Shown: piece after piece, positions 1 through 9,908 of the stretch
How the letters are laid out: each line of letters begins with the position of its first letter
Position numbering within the stretch: the first letter of the stretch is position 1
NCBI GenBank assembly: GCA_030615025.1
Contig: JAUXAB010000001.1
Coordinates: forward strand, 62,001-126,000
Direction of reading: 5' to 3'
DNA length: 64,000 nt
Source of the DNA: Phycisphaerae bacterium
Lineage (GTDB): Bacteria; Planctomycetota; Phycisphaerae; Sedimentisphaerales; Anaerobacaceae
Translations under genes and position numbers: made by a program
The notes under the pieces: generated by a model
The model's input: only the letters and a program-made list of their open reading frames with translations
What the model was told of the DNA's origin: nothing
Databases searched by the model: none

Positions 1-453
1 GATACTTACGGAGGTAACGTCTGCTGGAATAGTAATCGCCGGCTCTAAGGTGTATCCGGTGGTAGTAACTAACTCACCGTTGGCATTCCTTTGCAGTGAT
101 CCGTCGCGGGTGTACCTTAGATCGCCATTTGGCAAAGTTACCTGAAGGAAGCCCTCGCCCGTAATAGCAATATCAAGAGCTCGGCCGGTATTCTGAAGCT
201 CACCGGCGGTATGCACTTTTATTGTAGATATAGCGCGGACTCCACTGCCTATTTCCAGACCACCGGGAGAATTTATGCCCGATGCCACTTCCGTGCCGGG
301 TTCTTGCAGCGTGATGTAGAGCAAATCACCAAAATTAATTTGGCTTCGCTTGAAACCCGTGGTGTTAATGTTGGCAAGATTATTGGCTATCACATCCACC
401 ATCATTTGTTGGGCTGTCATACCCGTCGCCGCAGTGGAAAATGCTCTTAACAT
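1..453 (-). CDS. flgG: Flagellar basal-body rod protein FlgG (3' end runs off the window)
   Basis: Reverse-strand translation from ATG at 453: MLRAFSTAATGMTAQQMMVDVIANNLANINTTGFKRSQINFGDLLY..., the classic FlgG N-terminus. Absent from the ORF track because it is partial. Confidence 0.92.
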   Translation of the reverse strand, partial: MLRAFSTAATGMTAQQMMVDVIANNLANINTTGFKRSQINFGDLLYITLQEPGTEVASGINSPGGLEIGSGVRAISTIKVHTAGELQNTGRALDIAITGEGFLQVTLPNGDLRYTRDGSLQRNANGELVTTTGYTLEPAITIPADVTSVSI

Positions 454-509
454 AATATTGTTCTCCTTATTTTAATGGTTCATATATTCTAAAGCAGGCT
501 TCGGTGCCC

Positions 510-1259
510 CTAACCCATAGCCACACTTAAAATACTACTGGTGGCTTCCTTTTGAGCTGAGACGAACTTCATGTTCGCTTCGTAGAGTCTGGACACCATC
601 AGCATGTCCACTAATTCTTCGACCATCTTAACGTTGGATGCCTCCTGGTAGCCTTGTTTTACAACTATATGTTCGGCTGCTATATGTTCGGCTGCAACCG
701 GCGTTACATCCTGCTTTGGCATCCGGTAGCAATTCTCACCGGCCGGCACAAGTTTGTTTTCATCGTCTTTGAAATCAACAAATTTGAATTTCCCTATAGC
801 TGTGTCACCGGCACTGATGCTGCCGTCGCTTGAGACATACAGTTGCGAGAGTACCACACCGCCCGGTATTGTGATCGGCCCGGCTTCGCCTGCTACAATC
901 CTTCCCACGGAATCCACTATTTGGCCGTTTTGATTCGTAAGGAATACACCGTTGCGGGTATAAAGCGGACCTTCGGGTGTCTCTATCACAAAGAAACCTT
1001 TGCCATACAGTGCAAAGTCCAGGGGCCGATCTGTCTCTACAATACTGCCCTGAGAAAAATCAAATACCGAATTCAAATCAATGCTGCCGGGAGAATAAGT
1101 TTGCAGCCCCGTTCCCTGTGCCTCGAGGGATTTTGAAAAAGCGTTGCATCTACGCTTGTATCCGACCGTGCTTACATTGGCCAGATTGTGCGCGATTATA
1201 TCAAATTCCCGCGTTAACGCATCAATGGTTGTACTAATTTGGGCTGTAATCTCAGACAT
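510..1259 (-). CDS. flgF: Flagellar hook-basal body protein, FlgF-like
   Basis: MSEITAQISTTIDALTREFDIIAHNLANVSTVGYKRR... and C-terminal VKMVEELVDMLMVSRLYEANMKFVSAQ; internal Met preferred over the 1325 start. Confidence 0.8.
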   Translation of the reverse strand: MSEITAQISTTIDALTREFDIIAHNLANVSTVGYKRRCNAFSKSLEAQGTGLQTYSPGSIDLNSVFDFSQGSIVETDRPLDFALYGKGFFVIETPEGPLYTRNGVFLTNQNGQIVDSVGRIVAGEAGPITIPGGVVLSQLYVSSDGSISAGDTAIGKFKFVDFKDDENKLVPAGENCYRMPKQDVTPVAAEHIAAEHIVVKQGYQEASNVKMVEELVDMLMVSRLYEANMKFVSAQKEATSSILSVAMG

Positions 1260-2586
1260 CTTGAACCCCTTGCACGGCCGCAGACTCCAAAGCGCCTTCC
1301 GCTGCGTTTTCCGAAACCGGAACATCTTGACTTTCAGCCCCGGTTCTTAGCGAAGCTGCATTGGTAGCGCGAATCAGCTCATTAATGTCTGAGTCGCTTA
1401 AGCCTATCAACTCAACCGCTATTGAAAAACCATTTGGTATGACTTTGGTGTGTCTAACCTCGCCGATATCTTCTACTATTTTTGATGTTTCTGTTTCGTC
1501 CTCCTGACTCGCTGGGGCCGAATCTTGGTCCTCTTCTTCATCATCCAGCTTAAGCACTACCAACACTCTGTCGTCTACTTTTACTTCCAGCGGAGCCTCT
1601 ATACGCAACCCGGGACCGGCCAGCTCAGTAACAACCGCAGGTACAAATTCCGGCGGTCCCCAACCGCTCTCAGAAGCGCTTACCGAACTTCGGTATATTC
1701 TGAAGCTCTTCATACTTTTGCGACCACTTGCGGCAGGTGCTCTGGTGAATGGAAAGTGTGCGATAAAGGCTGGTTTGTCTACCGGAACGCGCAAAAAACG
1801 CCGGCGATTAACGAAACGCAGTTCATCACTGTGATTTAAAACCAATACGTCACCGTTGCAGCTGATCACCGAAGTATCAAATTCCCAAACCGAAGCGCCA
1901 AAATAATAACGCGCACACCAAACCTCTCCGAAAATAATTTTTACCGGCTTTATCAATTTAACCACCAGCTCTATATCATTATTCTCTATTACGGTCGACT
2001 CAATACTGTCTGAAACACGGCCCGTTCGGCGTGCCATATGAATTGTCTTACCTATGGGAATTTGCCTGCTGCTCAGTCTCTTCGCCTTCGTTGACAAGCC
2101 TACTGAGTCGAGAGCGCGTTTCTGGAAGCCAAGCTTTTCACGCAGAAAAGACAGCTCGGCTCTCAACTGTTCGGTTTGCGCGGATGTTTGCTGCCTGGCG
2201 ACGCTTTCTGCTATCATTATAGCGGCTCCGTGGTCAAAGGCGCTCCTCATGGTGAAAATCGCCTCGATTTGCTTGAGTCCTGCTTTAGCTGCTATATCAA
2301 GCAGAAACTGACGCTCGCGCTCGCTCAGGCCGCTCTTCTCAGCATACTCAATAAACAGCTGATTACCCATCTTGCGTTGCTGCACGATATAATTACGGTA
2401 AACCACTAAAAGCAGCACGGCTAATATGATTGCCAGAGCCGCTGCGGTTAGAAGAAACCAATGCTCAACTATAAAGCTGGTGTCGAAGCCACCGGTCGCA
2501 GCTTTCCACCGCTGTTCTGGTGTAAGAGCCAGGGACCCCAAAATAATGGCGTTTAACACTGTTGTCATTATTGGTGCTGTTATCAT
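1252..2586 (-). CDS. Membrane-anchored PilZ-like (flagellar brake type) protein
   Basis: N-terminal TM segment, coiled coil, RRRFLRVPVDKPAF PilZ-like motif; located between flgF and flgE. Confidence 0.6.
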   Translation of the reverse strand: MITAPIMTTVLNAIILGSLALTPEQRWKAATGGFDTSFIVEHWFLLTAAALAIILAVLLLVVYRNYIVQQRKMGNQLFIEYAEKSGLSERERQFLLDIAAKAGLKQIEAIFTMRSAFDHGAAIMIAESVARQQTSAQTEQLRAELSFLREKLGFQKRALDSVGLSTKAKRLSSRQIPIGKTIHMARRTGRVSDSIESTVIENNDIELVVKLIKPVKIIFGEVWCARYYFGASVWEFDTSVISCNGDVLVLNHSDELRFVNRRRFLRVPVDKPAFIAHFPFTRAPAASGRKSMKSFRIYRSSVSASESGWGPPEFVPAVVTELAGPGLRIEAPLEVKVDDRVLVVLKLDDEEEDQDSAPASQEDETETSKIVEDIGEVRHTKVIPNGFSIAVELIGLSDSDINELIRATNAASLRTGAESQDVPVSENAAEGALESAAVQGVQDV

Positions 2587-2621
2587 CTTAAACTTACAAA
2601 ATAAGTTCCAGTCAGTAATTA

Positions 2622-4277
2622 CTATCTAATAAGATTGCTCAGTTCTCGTAGTATTTCATTGGCGACTCTGATGGTTCTCGCGTTGGTCTGGAAACCGTTC
2701 TGGGCGCCAAGTATATTAACGAACTCTGTTGCCACATCGGCGTTGGATTTTTCCAGTGCGCCGCCGTGAATGGTGCCGGCACCGCCCGTCATAGCGCCGA
2801 CAGCAGCCGCCTTGCCCGAGTTGGCTGAAGGAATGAAATACCCGCTGCCAATACTTTCCAGCCCCGATGTATTTTGAGGGACCCCGCCGGGCGGGAACCC
2901 AAATAATGCTATCGCCAGGTGCGCGATGTTCTTCTTGATGCCGTTGGAGAAGGCACCGATGATTATACCTTCATTATTAACCGAAACGGTTGAAAGTCTA
3001 CCTGATTCATATCCATCCTGTTCTCTTGCTGCTGCGGTGGAGCTTCCTTTGAATTGTGTCAAGCCATCCAGCTTGCCCGCAGTGCCCATTTGCATCTCGA
3101 TGGTTTGTGGGTGGCGTCTATCATCTGCAAACGTTATTACAAATTGGGGCAAATCCGGGCCGCTTAAACCAGCGTAAGAACCGTCGCTTGCATTAAAACT
3201 TATGTTTTCGATACGCCGATTTGCCATAGTTATCTCACTGACATCGCCGGTGACCGAGCTGAGCACCATATCCCATGTGTTGGGCGAATTGGCTCGAACA
3301 AATGCGCCGGTGAGAACATGTTTACCACCTTGAGAGTCGTAAATCGTGATACTGACGTTTTTGACTTCCTCTCCACCGACGGCCAATATTTCAAAATAGC
3401 CTGGCGTTGTCAGCGAACCGTCACCGGAGTATGACAGCGTGATGTCTGTCCCGCTGTAGCCGCTGGTATCATCTGTTATTCGGATTTTGCCATTGAGCAA
3501 AGAAGCGGCTGCACCGCTCAGAACCTTGGTATTTAGGTGGTTGATAAAATCTCCAAGCGTGGTGGTTGGATTGACGGTAAACGTCAGGCCGCTGCTAAAT
3601 GCAGTACCGTCTGGATTATAACCGCAAATGCCAATTGTTCCTGACTCGCCGGCCGCGAGCTCGCCATCTGTGCCTGAGCCGCCGCTAAATTGGTCAAGCT
3701 GACCAATTTCTGTAGCCGTGGTGGCAAGTGTGCCGCCGTTGGTAGTATAAGCTATATTCGAGGCTATCAGTTGTGTTTGTGGCGCAGAAGGCATCGTTGC
3801 ATCGCCACTTAGATTACCGGATACTTTTATCTCTGTGCTCTTATTTGCCGACATCACAGCATTGTAAGGGACATGAACATTACTATCACCCGGAGTCTGA
3901 AAACCATCACTTTCACCTTCCGAGCCGATACGCTGGACAGTATAGCCCGTGGCAGGGTCAACCAAATTCGAGTTCGCATCAACTGCCAATGCACCTGAGC
4001 GAGTGTAAATGTTTTGTTGCCCGTCACTCAATATGAAATAGCCTTCTCCTTCTATCGCCAGGTCCAGAGGATTGCCCGTATTTATGATATTGCCTTGCGA
4101 CTCATTGGCCGTCGGCTGTGATGCCTTTTTAATCGTCTCGCTCAGCAGCTCCGAGAAGGTTATTCTGCCGGGCTCAGAAGCGCTCGTTTCGACATTGGCC
4201 GGCTTGTTGCCGGCAATATCCGGCGTCTTTTGATGGGCTTGCAACCCGGTAATTCGGGCTGGTAATTCAAAACTCAA
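2622..4277 (-). CDS. flgE: Flagellar hook protein FlgE
   Basis: GNPLDLAIEGEGYFILSDGQQNIYTRSGAL..., C-terminal ALEKSNADVATEFVNILGAQNGFQTNARTIRVANEILRELSNL. Confidence 0.87.
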   Translation of the reverse strand: MSFELPARITGLQAHQKTPDIAGNKPANVETSASEPGRITFSELLSETIKKASQPTANESQGNIINTGNPLDLAIEGEGYFILSDGQQNIYTRSGALAVDANSNLVDPATGYTVQRIGSEGESDGFQTPGDSNVHVPYNAVMSANKSTEIKVSGNLSGDATMPSAPQTQLIASNIAYTTNGGTLATTATEIGQLDQFSGGSGTDGELAAGESGTIGICGYNPDGTAFSSGLTFTVNPTTTLGDFINHLNTKVLSGAAASLLNGKIRITDDTSGYSGTDITLSYSGDGSLTTPGYFEILAVGGEEVKNVSITIYDSQGGKHVLTGAFVRANSPNTWDMVLSSVTGDVSEITMANRRIENISFNASDGSYAGLSGPDLPQFVITFADDRRHPQTIEMQMGTAGKLDGLTQFKGSSTAAAREQDGYESGRLSTVSVNNEGIIIGAFSNGIKKNIAHLAIALFGFPPGGVPQNTSGLESIGSGYFIPSANSGKAAAVGAMTGGAGTIHGGALEKSNADVATEFVNILGAQNGFQTNARTIRVANEILRELSNLIR

Positions 4278-4320
4278 CTTTCTGTCTCCTTATACCTTAT
4301 TCTTGGAATCTCAACTGATT

Positions 4321-4713
4321 TTAGTTTCTTACCAATATTACGGCGTCTAAACTGAGCGTATATTCCTCATCATCTGCAACCATTACCTTCAAAAGACTCT
4401 CTCCTGCATCAAGGTCATTGTAAACTTCATTAACTATGCCTTCTTTCTGAACCAAATCGCCCGTCCCTATATCTCGTGTTAAAAATGTAATCTCCTTACC
4501 TATTAGCGAATTGGCATAGCTGCGGTTGGTAATCGCGAGAACTTCTGCAAAGTTAGAGTTCATTGATTCGAGCTGCTGTAGCTGTGAGAATTGCGCCAGC
4601 TGAGAAGCCATTTCGTTGTTGTTCAACGGTTCCAGTGGGTCCTGGTTTTGCAGTTGCGTTATGAGAAGTTTCATATAATCCATTTGGATGTTAGTTGCTG
4701 ATATCGGATTCAT
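4321..4713 (-). CDS. flgD: Flagellar hook-capping protein FlgD
   Basis: DYMKLLITQLQNQDPLEPLNNNEMASQLAQFSQLQQLESMN is the FlgD signature. Confidence 0.88.
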   Translation of the reverse strand: MNPISATNIQMDYMKLLITQLQNQDPLEPLNNNEMASQLAQFSQLQQLESMNSNFAEVLAITNRSYANSLIGKEITFLTRDIGTGDLVQKEGIVNEVYNDLDAGESLLKVMVADDEEYTLSLDAVILVRN

Positions 4714-4811
4714 AAGTTTTTAACCTTCCCAAAAGACCAAAAATAATCAAAGTTTCGCAGCACAACACTGCTACTCCGTACAATATTGGCACGGGCAGTA
4801 GAACAAACGCG

Positions 4812-4827
4812 AGCAATTGGTATGCCA
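4812..4827 (-). promoter_or_regulatory. Candidate sigma-54 promoter upstream of flgD-flgE
   Basis: Minus strand reads TGGCAT-ACCAA-TTGCT, one mismatch to TGGCAC-N5-TTGCW; about 100 bp upstream of the flgD start. Confidence 0.55.
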
Positions 4828-5100
4828 CATTAAAATCAGACCCGGCCTCCTGATATATAACTTCTTGACACAAAAAAGGTTAGAAAAACTAAGAAAGTTG
4901 GGTACATGTCGAGCTTGGGTTCATTGGGAATTCGCTAAGAGGATAAATTTTCCTACGCCCCGGAAAATTTTGCCGGTTCTCGCGGGCGCGATGTGCCAAA
5001 AGTTTTTATTGTTTGCTATATACTGACAGGCGACACTAAGACGTCCTATAAGAAACAACACCGTCTCGCTATAAGTTTGGCTTTCTGTTTTGCCTTTTTG

Positions 5101-5144
5101 TCCCGCACCTATTGAGCATAGGCTCATGCCTAATAGGTGCGGGA
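5101..5144. repeat. 44-bp inverted-repeat element, copy 1
   Basis: TCCCGCACCTATTGAGCATAGGCTCATGCCTAATAGGTGCGGGA; perfect 13-bp outer stem; homologous to 18554-18597. Confidence 0.85.
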
Positions 5145-5268
5145 TGTCCGATAAGAATGTCGCATAACATCGATGCCTCTTTGGCCTTAACAAATCAGTG
5201 ACATTATTGGCCGGTCCCATAAAAAAATTAAAGTTGTTTTTGGTCATCTGTCGATTTAGTTGTCTGTC

Positions 5269-5310
5269 GGTCTATAGGTATGGGGTATCGGTCTATAGGT
5301 ATGGGGTATC
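5269..5310 (+). repeat. Two direct copies of GGTCTATAGGTATGGGGTATC
   Basis: Exact 21-bp tandem duplication upstream of the sigma-54 activator gene. Confidence 0.9.
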
Positions 5311-5409
5311 CAGTATCTGTGAAGCAGAAGTATCCGTATGGCCTAATGGCCTAAAAACAACACAGAGGGGGGATAAAGCTTATGGTTTTGTAAATGGTTT
5401 TGTAACAAG

Positions 5410-6861
5410 ATGAGCCTACGCAGAATTGTTGTTGTAAGCAAGGAAGCGCAAGTCAGACAACTAGCGCAGCAGGTTGGCCAGGAAATATTTGTGGCTGATG
5501 ACCCGGCCGAGGCTCTCGATATCGTCGAAACGGTCGGTCCGAATTTAATTCTTTTTGACCATCGGTTTAGCCCAGCTCATATCCACGAGTTCCACGATGC
5601 GGCCTATAAAAATTCGATAGATGTCCCTCCCATCGTGGCTGTTGGTAACGACGAAAATGACATCGACCTCTCTGTAGAGTTCAAGCGGACGGGGGCCTAC
5701 GACTATCTGCACGGAAGCCAAGATTACAGCCGGCTGGAGCAAATTGTAAGCCGGGTCAAAAACGAAGCCAAGGCTATTGACTTTGAAGGAAATACGAGTG
5801 ATTTTTTTATTGACGACTGTGCTGCCTCGGTCTCTATGGTCGGCCGGAGCAAAGCATTCATCAAAACGCTTGGCATGATTAGACTCGTTGCCGCCAGCCG
5901 GTGCAATCCGGTTTTGATAGTAGGAGAAACCGGCACCGGAAAAGAGCTGGCGGCCAAGGCAATACATATGCTTAGGCATCCAAAAGACCCTTTTGTAGTT
6001 GTCAATTGTGCTGTGCTGACGGCAAATCTGCTCGAAAGCGAGCTTTTTGGCCATGAAAAGGGCTCTTTCACCGGCGCCGAGCGTGAGAAAACAGGCCTTT
6101 TAGAAGTTGCTGGGGCCGGAACAATGTTACTTGACGAAATAAGTGAAATGCCAATCGACCTGCAGAGTAAATTGCTCCGAGTCCTTCAGGAAAAAACTTT
6201 CCGAAAGGTCGGCGGTGTCAAAACTATCACCTGCAACGCCACGATAATGGCGTCAAGCAATCGCAATCTATATAGGGAGACTAAAGCTAATCGCTTCCGA
6301 CGCGACCTTTATTATCGTCTCAACATCTGTCCTGTTATTATTGCCCCTCTAAAATCGCCTGACCGAAAAAAGGACATTCCACTGCTGGTTAAATATTTCC
6401 TCAAGACATCTACTATTTGTCCGGAAAAAAGCGATAAGATAACCTCTCTGACCAAATTAGCTCTCGAAGCTTTGCTGAAACACGATTGGCCCGGCAATGT
6501 CCGTGAGCTGCGTAATGTTATTGAAAGGGCGATACTGCTGGAAACAACAGACAAAATCGGCCTGAGCGGCATTATAATTAACCCGGACGAGTGCGGTGAG
6601 CCATTTGGCCCGGCAACTAATTACACCAGGGATTTTTCACTGGCAAAGGCCGAGCGTGAGCTGATTGCCCGCGCTCTGCAGGAAACAGGCTGGCAAAAGA
6701 CACGCGCTGCTGCGCTTCTCGGCATAACCAGGGCAACACTCTATGCTAAGGTCAAGCAGTACAATATCGAAAAAGGCTCGTTACTTGCAGGCGACCACGC
6801 AAAAGAAGCGCAGGATGAAGTCTCAGCACCATCCTTACCTCAGCGCGTAACTACTTCATAA
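5410..6861 (+). CDS. Sigma-54-dependent response regulator (REC-AAA+-Fis HTH)
   Basis: Receiver-like N-terminus, GETGTGKE Walker A, GSFTGA loop, LYYRLN, WPGNVREL, C-terminal Fis-type HTH. Confidence 0.92.
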   Translation: MSLRRIVVVSKEAQVRQLAQQVGQEIFVADDPAEALDIVETVGPNLILFDHRFSPAHIHEFHDAAYKNSIDVPPIVAVGNDENDIDLSVEFKRTGAYDYLHGSQDYSRLEQIVSRVKNEAKAIDFEGNTSDFFIDDCAASVSMVGRSKAFIKTLGMIRLVAASRCNPVLIVGETGTGKELAAKAIHMLRHPKDPFVVVNCAVLTANLLESELFGHEKGSFTGAEREKTGLLEVAGAGTMLLDEISEMPIDLQSKLLRVLQEKTFRKVGGVKTITCNATIMASSNRNLYRETKANRFRRDLYYRLNICPVIIAPLKSPDRKKDIPLLVKYFLKTSTICPEKSDKITSLTKLALEALLKHDWPGNVRELRNVIERAILLETTDKIGLSGIIINPDECGEPFGPATNYTRDFSLAKAERELIARALQETGWQKTRAAALLGITRATLYAKVKQYNIEKGSLLAGDHAKEAQDEVSAPSLPQRVTTS

Positions 6862-7147
6862 TTAAGGACTTGGCCTGCTAATCTTTAATCCCGCACCAAT
6901 TGCCCGGTCCGCCATAGGCGCGTGGCAGCCTCGAGCGCAGCTTGGGGATGGCACCCCTTTGAAAGCACGAGCCAATTTCTGTCAGAAAATCTATCGGCAC
7001 GTCTAAAATCCTGACATCCCTTTGCAATATGGACGCCCTCATTTTGGACGGGATTAACAAGATAAAACAAGAGAAATCCTGTAAATCCTGTCTAAAAAAA
7101 GGCAAAAGGCTCCTAAACGCGCTCGAACTGGCATCGGTAGCCAAGTC

Positions 7148-7163
7148 TGGCACAATTATTGCT
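7148..7163 (+). promoter_or_regulatory. Sigma-54 promoter (-24/-12)
   Basis: TGGCAC-AATTA-TTGCT matches consensus exactly; about 95 bp upstream of the TPR gene. Confidence 0.75.
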
Positions 7164-7258
7164 ACTCTATGAATAGGTTATGAGGGACCCCGCTGGGCGG
7201 TGCCCCAAATACGCTCTCACATTCTTTCCTGAGCGGGCCCCGATTCATCGGGACCACA

Positions 7259-9880
7259 TTGAGAGCGAAGCTGGAAGCTATGGCGACAGAATACCAACAA
7301 GATATTCTCGAAGAGAGTTCCGACAACCCGGGACCGGCGGATGCCGAATTATTTGCAGGCCAGGTCCACGAGAAGCTCTCGGAGCGTGAAACATTTGCTG
7401 GGGATGAAGATTTTTACAAACTTCTGGCCCGCCAGGGACAGGCCCAAACTGCTGCGACCCAATCCCAGCACGCCGAGACTGACCAATCCGCCGAAGGCGG
7501 ACCAGAGGTGTCGATTTGGCACAAGTATTTTTCGACCTTCCAGAAAGTCCTCGCTGTCAGCATTGTTGCGATTGCGGCATTGTTGCTGTACAAGTTGTTG
7601 AAATCTCCTTTAGTGCTTGTCGCTAACTGGCACCAACCACCTGCCGCCCAACAAACACCTCCCCCTACGCCGGTTGAGGATTCTACACAGGCAGTGCCGG
7701 AGCAAATACAAAAACCAGTGTCTCTGAAAGTTGCTCGAGACCTCTATTTGCAGAAAGATTACGACAAGGCTTATGCCGCCTATAACCAGCTTCGCCAAAG
7801 CCTCCCGGCAGGTGCCGAAGAGGAATTGCTGAGGGATTTTCTTCAGCTAAAAATGGCTCTGTGTATGAAAGGGACCGCAAACGGCAAAAATCGCGCTTCG
7901 GAACCCGAAGAAGCAGGCGATTTCGACGAGGCCGACCGTTTATTCAGAACTCTTTTACGAAGTCGTTCACCCGTTGTAAGGATGCTGGCCAATTATTACA
8001 TGGGCTTTATGGAACTGCAGAAAAAGCAATACTTAAAAGCACGAACCAGAGCTTATCAGACAATTGCCTTAATTGACGCAGTGGGTTTCGACGAACCTTG
8101 GGCTTCATCGCTGCAGCCGGATTGTCACTTCTTCGTTGCTGAACTGATGACCAGATATGTCCTTTCACTCTGCGATGCTGACAAAGACCTTCCCGACCGG
8201 TTGTGGAGCAGTCCTGCGGACGTTGACCCTTTTACCGGCCTAAACGAGGCACGACTACGTTTGCTTTTGAACTCCGGCTCAGAGCAGTTAAACAAAGGCC
8301 TGCTGGGCCCCCAAATTCAAAAGGTCGAGCACCAGGGCACCTCATCTCGTTGGTTTGTTGTTTGCAACGGGGCAGCGATTGATGAGCTGCTGGCGAGATT
8401 TGCCGCCAATGCAGGCCTTAATATTGCCTGGGACAGCGGCGCACCGGGCTCGGAAGCGGAAAAAGATACCGTCCGCAAAAGACCGGCAACTTTGTATCTG
8501 CACGAAGCAACCACCCAGCAATTTATCACAGTGGCAGCCGGGCACGTTGGATTGTTGGCCCGCCTGGACAGGGGAGGGGGCGTCAATATTTTCAACCCGG
8601 CTGATTACTCCTCGTTATCAGAGCACATATCTTTGCTTAGCGAGGAAGCTATTTCGCTGTGGCAAAGATTTTTATCTGTATTCCACAACGACCAACGTGT
8701 CCCCAATGCTCATTTTGCTCTGGCGCTTTTGCAAGCCCAGAGAGCCAATGTCACCGAGGCCGTTGCAGAATATAAATTGGTGGCTAATCGCTACGCACAG
8801 TCATCTCTGGCACCCTTCGCTTTGTTACATTCGAGCAAACTAAGAACTAATCTTCGTGACTATTCTGGTGCACGGGACGATTTGAAGCAGCTTGTCGAGC
8901 AATATCCTGACATCAAGCTTTCTGGCCAGGCCTGTCTGTATCTTGCTGATGCCACGATGAAGGCCGGACTTTTGCATGAAGCTGGGCGAATCTACAGCAA
9001 AGTTTACCACCTTGGTCTGTCTCTTCAGTCGCAGACTGCCTCTGCCTTCGGGGCGGGCAGATGCTTCTACGAGGAAAAAGACTATGAAGCCGCAGCCAAA
9101 TGGCTGACTCGATACATCAACAACCTCGACAAAGACAGCAAAAGCAGAAACTTGTATTCGGCCTGCTTTCTCCTCGGTAAAAGCAACCTAAGTTTAGGAA
9201 AGAACCAAGAGGCCTGCGATGCCTTTGAAGCCGCCCTCGGCGGACCGGCAGGGCAGCTGACCATGCAAGAATATGTAGAGGCCGTCTCGGCTTTAGTCGA
9301 AGCCAAAATACAGCAGGAGAATTTCATCGAGGCACTTGAACTATTAGAGAACACACGTCTCTGGCAGTTCTCGGCGAAAGAATCTATCGAGATCTTATGC
9401 CTCAAGAGCAAAATCCTTCGCGCTATGGGGCTCGTTGACGAAGCTGTTGCCGCACTTGGTGACAGATCGCAATATATTCTCGACCCAAAGCTAAAAGCCG
9501 GAATATCTTTCGAATTAGCTAAGTGCTACATTGCTAAAGGAAATCTGGAACTTGCCCGCAGGAACTTGGCCGAAGCCCTTATCATCGTTGAACCAGGGCC
9601 TTTGGCGCACGAAATCGCTCTCGAATTGGCTGAGGTTTGTTTCAAACTGCGCCAAAGTTCGCAAACCATCTCGATTTGCTCGCAGCTCTTAGATTTAGGC
9701 CCGGCAGATGCGATAAAGCAAAAGGCCTTAAAAATCCTGGCAGCAGCCTATAATCGGCAGAAAAATTATGACAGGGCGGCATTGGCTCTTTTGGGCAAGT
9801 GGAATGAGGCAAAAGCACCAAACGAAAAAAGAACGGACAGCCCGGCTACCACAAACCAATCGCTTCCGGAAGCCAAATAG
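7259..9880 (+). CDS. Membrane-anchored TPR protein with an internal STN-like segment
   Basis: TM segment VLAVSIVAIAALLLYKLL, many TPR-like repeats; start may be ATG 7280. Confidence 0.75.
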   Translation: MRAKLEAMATEYQQDILEESSDNPGPADAELFAGQVHEKLSERETFAGDEDFYKLLARQGQAQTAATQSQHAETDQSAEGGPEVSIWHKYFSTFQKVLAVSIVAIAALLLYKLLKSPLVLVANWHQPPAAQQTPPPTPVEDSTQAVPEQIQKPVSLKVARDLYLQKDYDKAYAAYNQLRQSLPAGAEEELLRDFLQLKMALCMKGTANGKNRASEPEEAGDFDEADRLFRTLLRSRSPVVRMLANYYMGFMELQKKQYLKARTRAYQTIALIDAVGFDEPWASSLQPDCHFFVAELMTRYVLSLCDADKDLPDRLWSSPADVDPFTGLNEARLRLLLNSGSEQLNKGLLGPQIQKVEHQGTSSRWFVVCNGAAIDELLARFAANAGLNIAWDSGAPGSEAEKDTVRKRPATLYLHEATTQQFITVAAGHVGLLARLDRGGGVNIFNPADYSSLSEHISLLSEEAISLWQRFLSVFHNDQRVPNAHFALALLQAQRANVTEAVAEYKLVANRYAQSSLAPFALLHSSKLRTNLRDYSGARDDLKQLVEQYPDIKLSGQACLYLADATMKAGLLHEAGRIYSKVYHLGLSLQSQTASAFGAGRCFYEEKDYEAAAKWLTRYINNLDKDSKSRNLYSACFLLGKSNLSLGKNQEACDAFEAALGGPAGQLTMQEYVEAVSALVEAKIQQENFIEALELLENTRLWQFSAKESIEILCLKSKILRAMGLVDEAVAALGDRSQYILDPKLKAGISFELAKCYIAKGNLELARRNLAEALIIVEPGPLAHEIALELAEVCFKLRQSSQTISICSQLLDLGPADAIKQKALKILAAAYNRQKNYDRAALALLGKWNEAKAPNEKRTDSPATTNQSLPEAK
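7487..7501. repeat. 15-bp coding palindrome TCCGCCGAAGGCGGA (family A)
   Basis: In-frame S-A-E-G-G; same family at 13049, 14158, 14634, 17606 and 18706. Confidence 0.85.
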
Positions 9881-9908
9881 AATCCTATAGAACAGGACAG
9901 TTAACACA

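Noticed and set aside
4691-4873. 60-aa minus ORF before flgD
   Set aside because: Overlaps the flgD start and promoter region; no recognisable features.
5545-6054. 169-aa minus ORF inside the sigma-54 activator
   Set aside because: Antisense of a well-supported CDS with no recognisable motifs.
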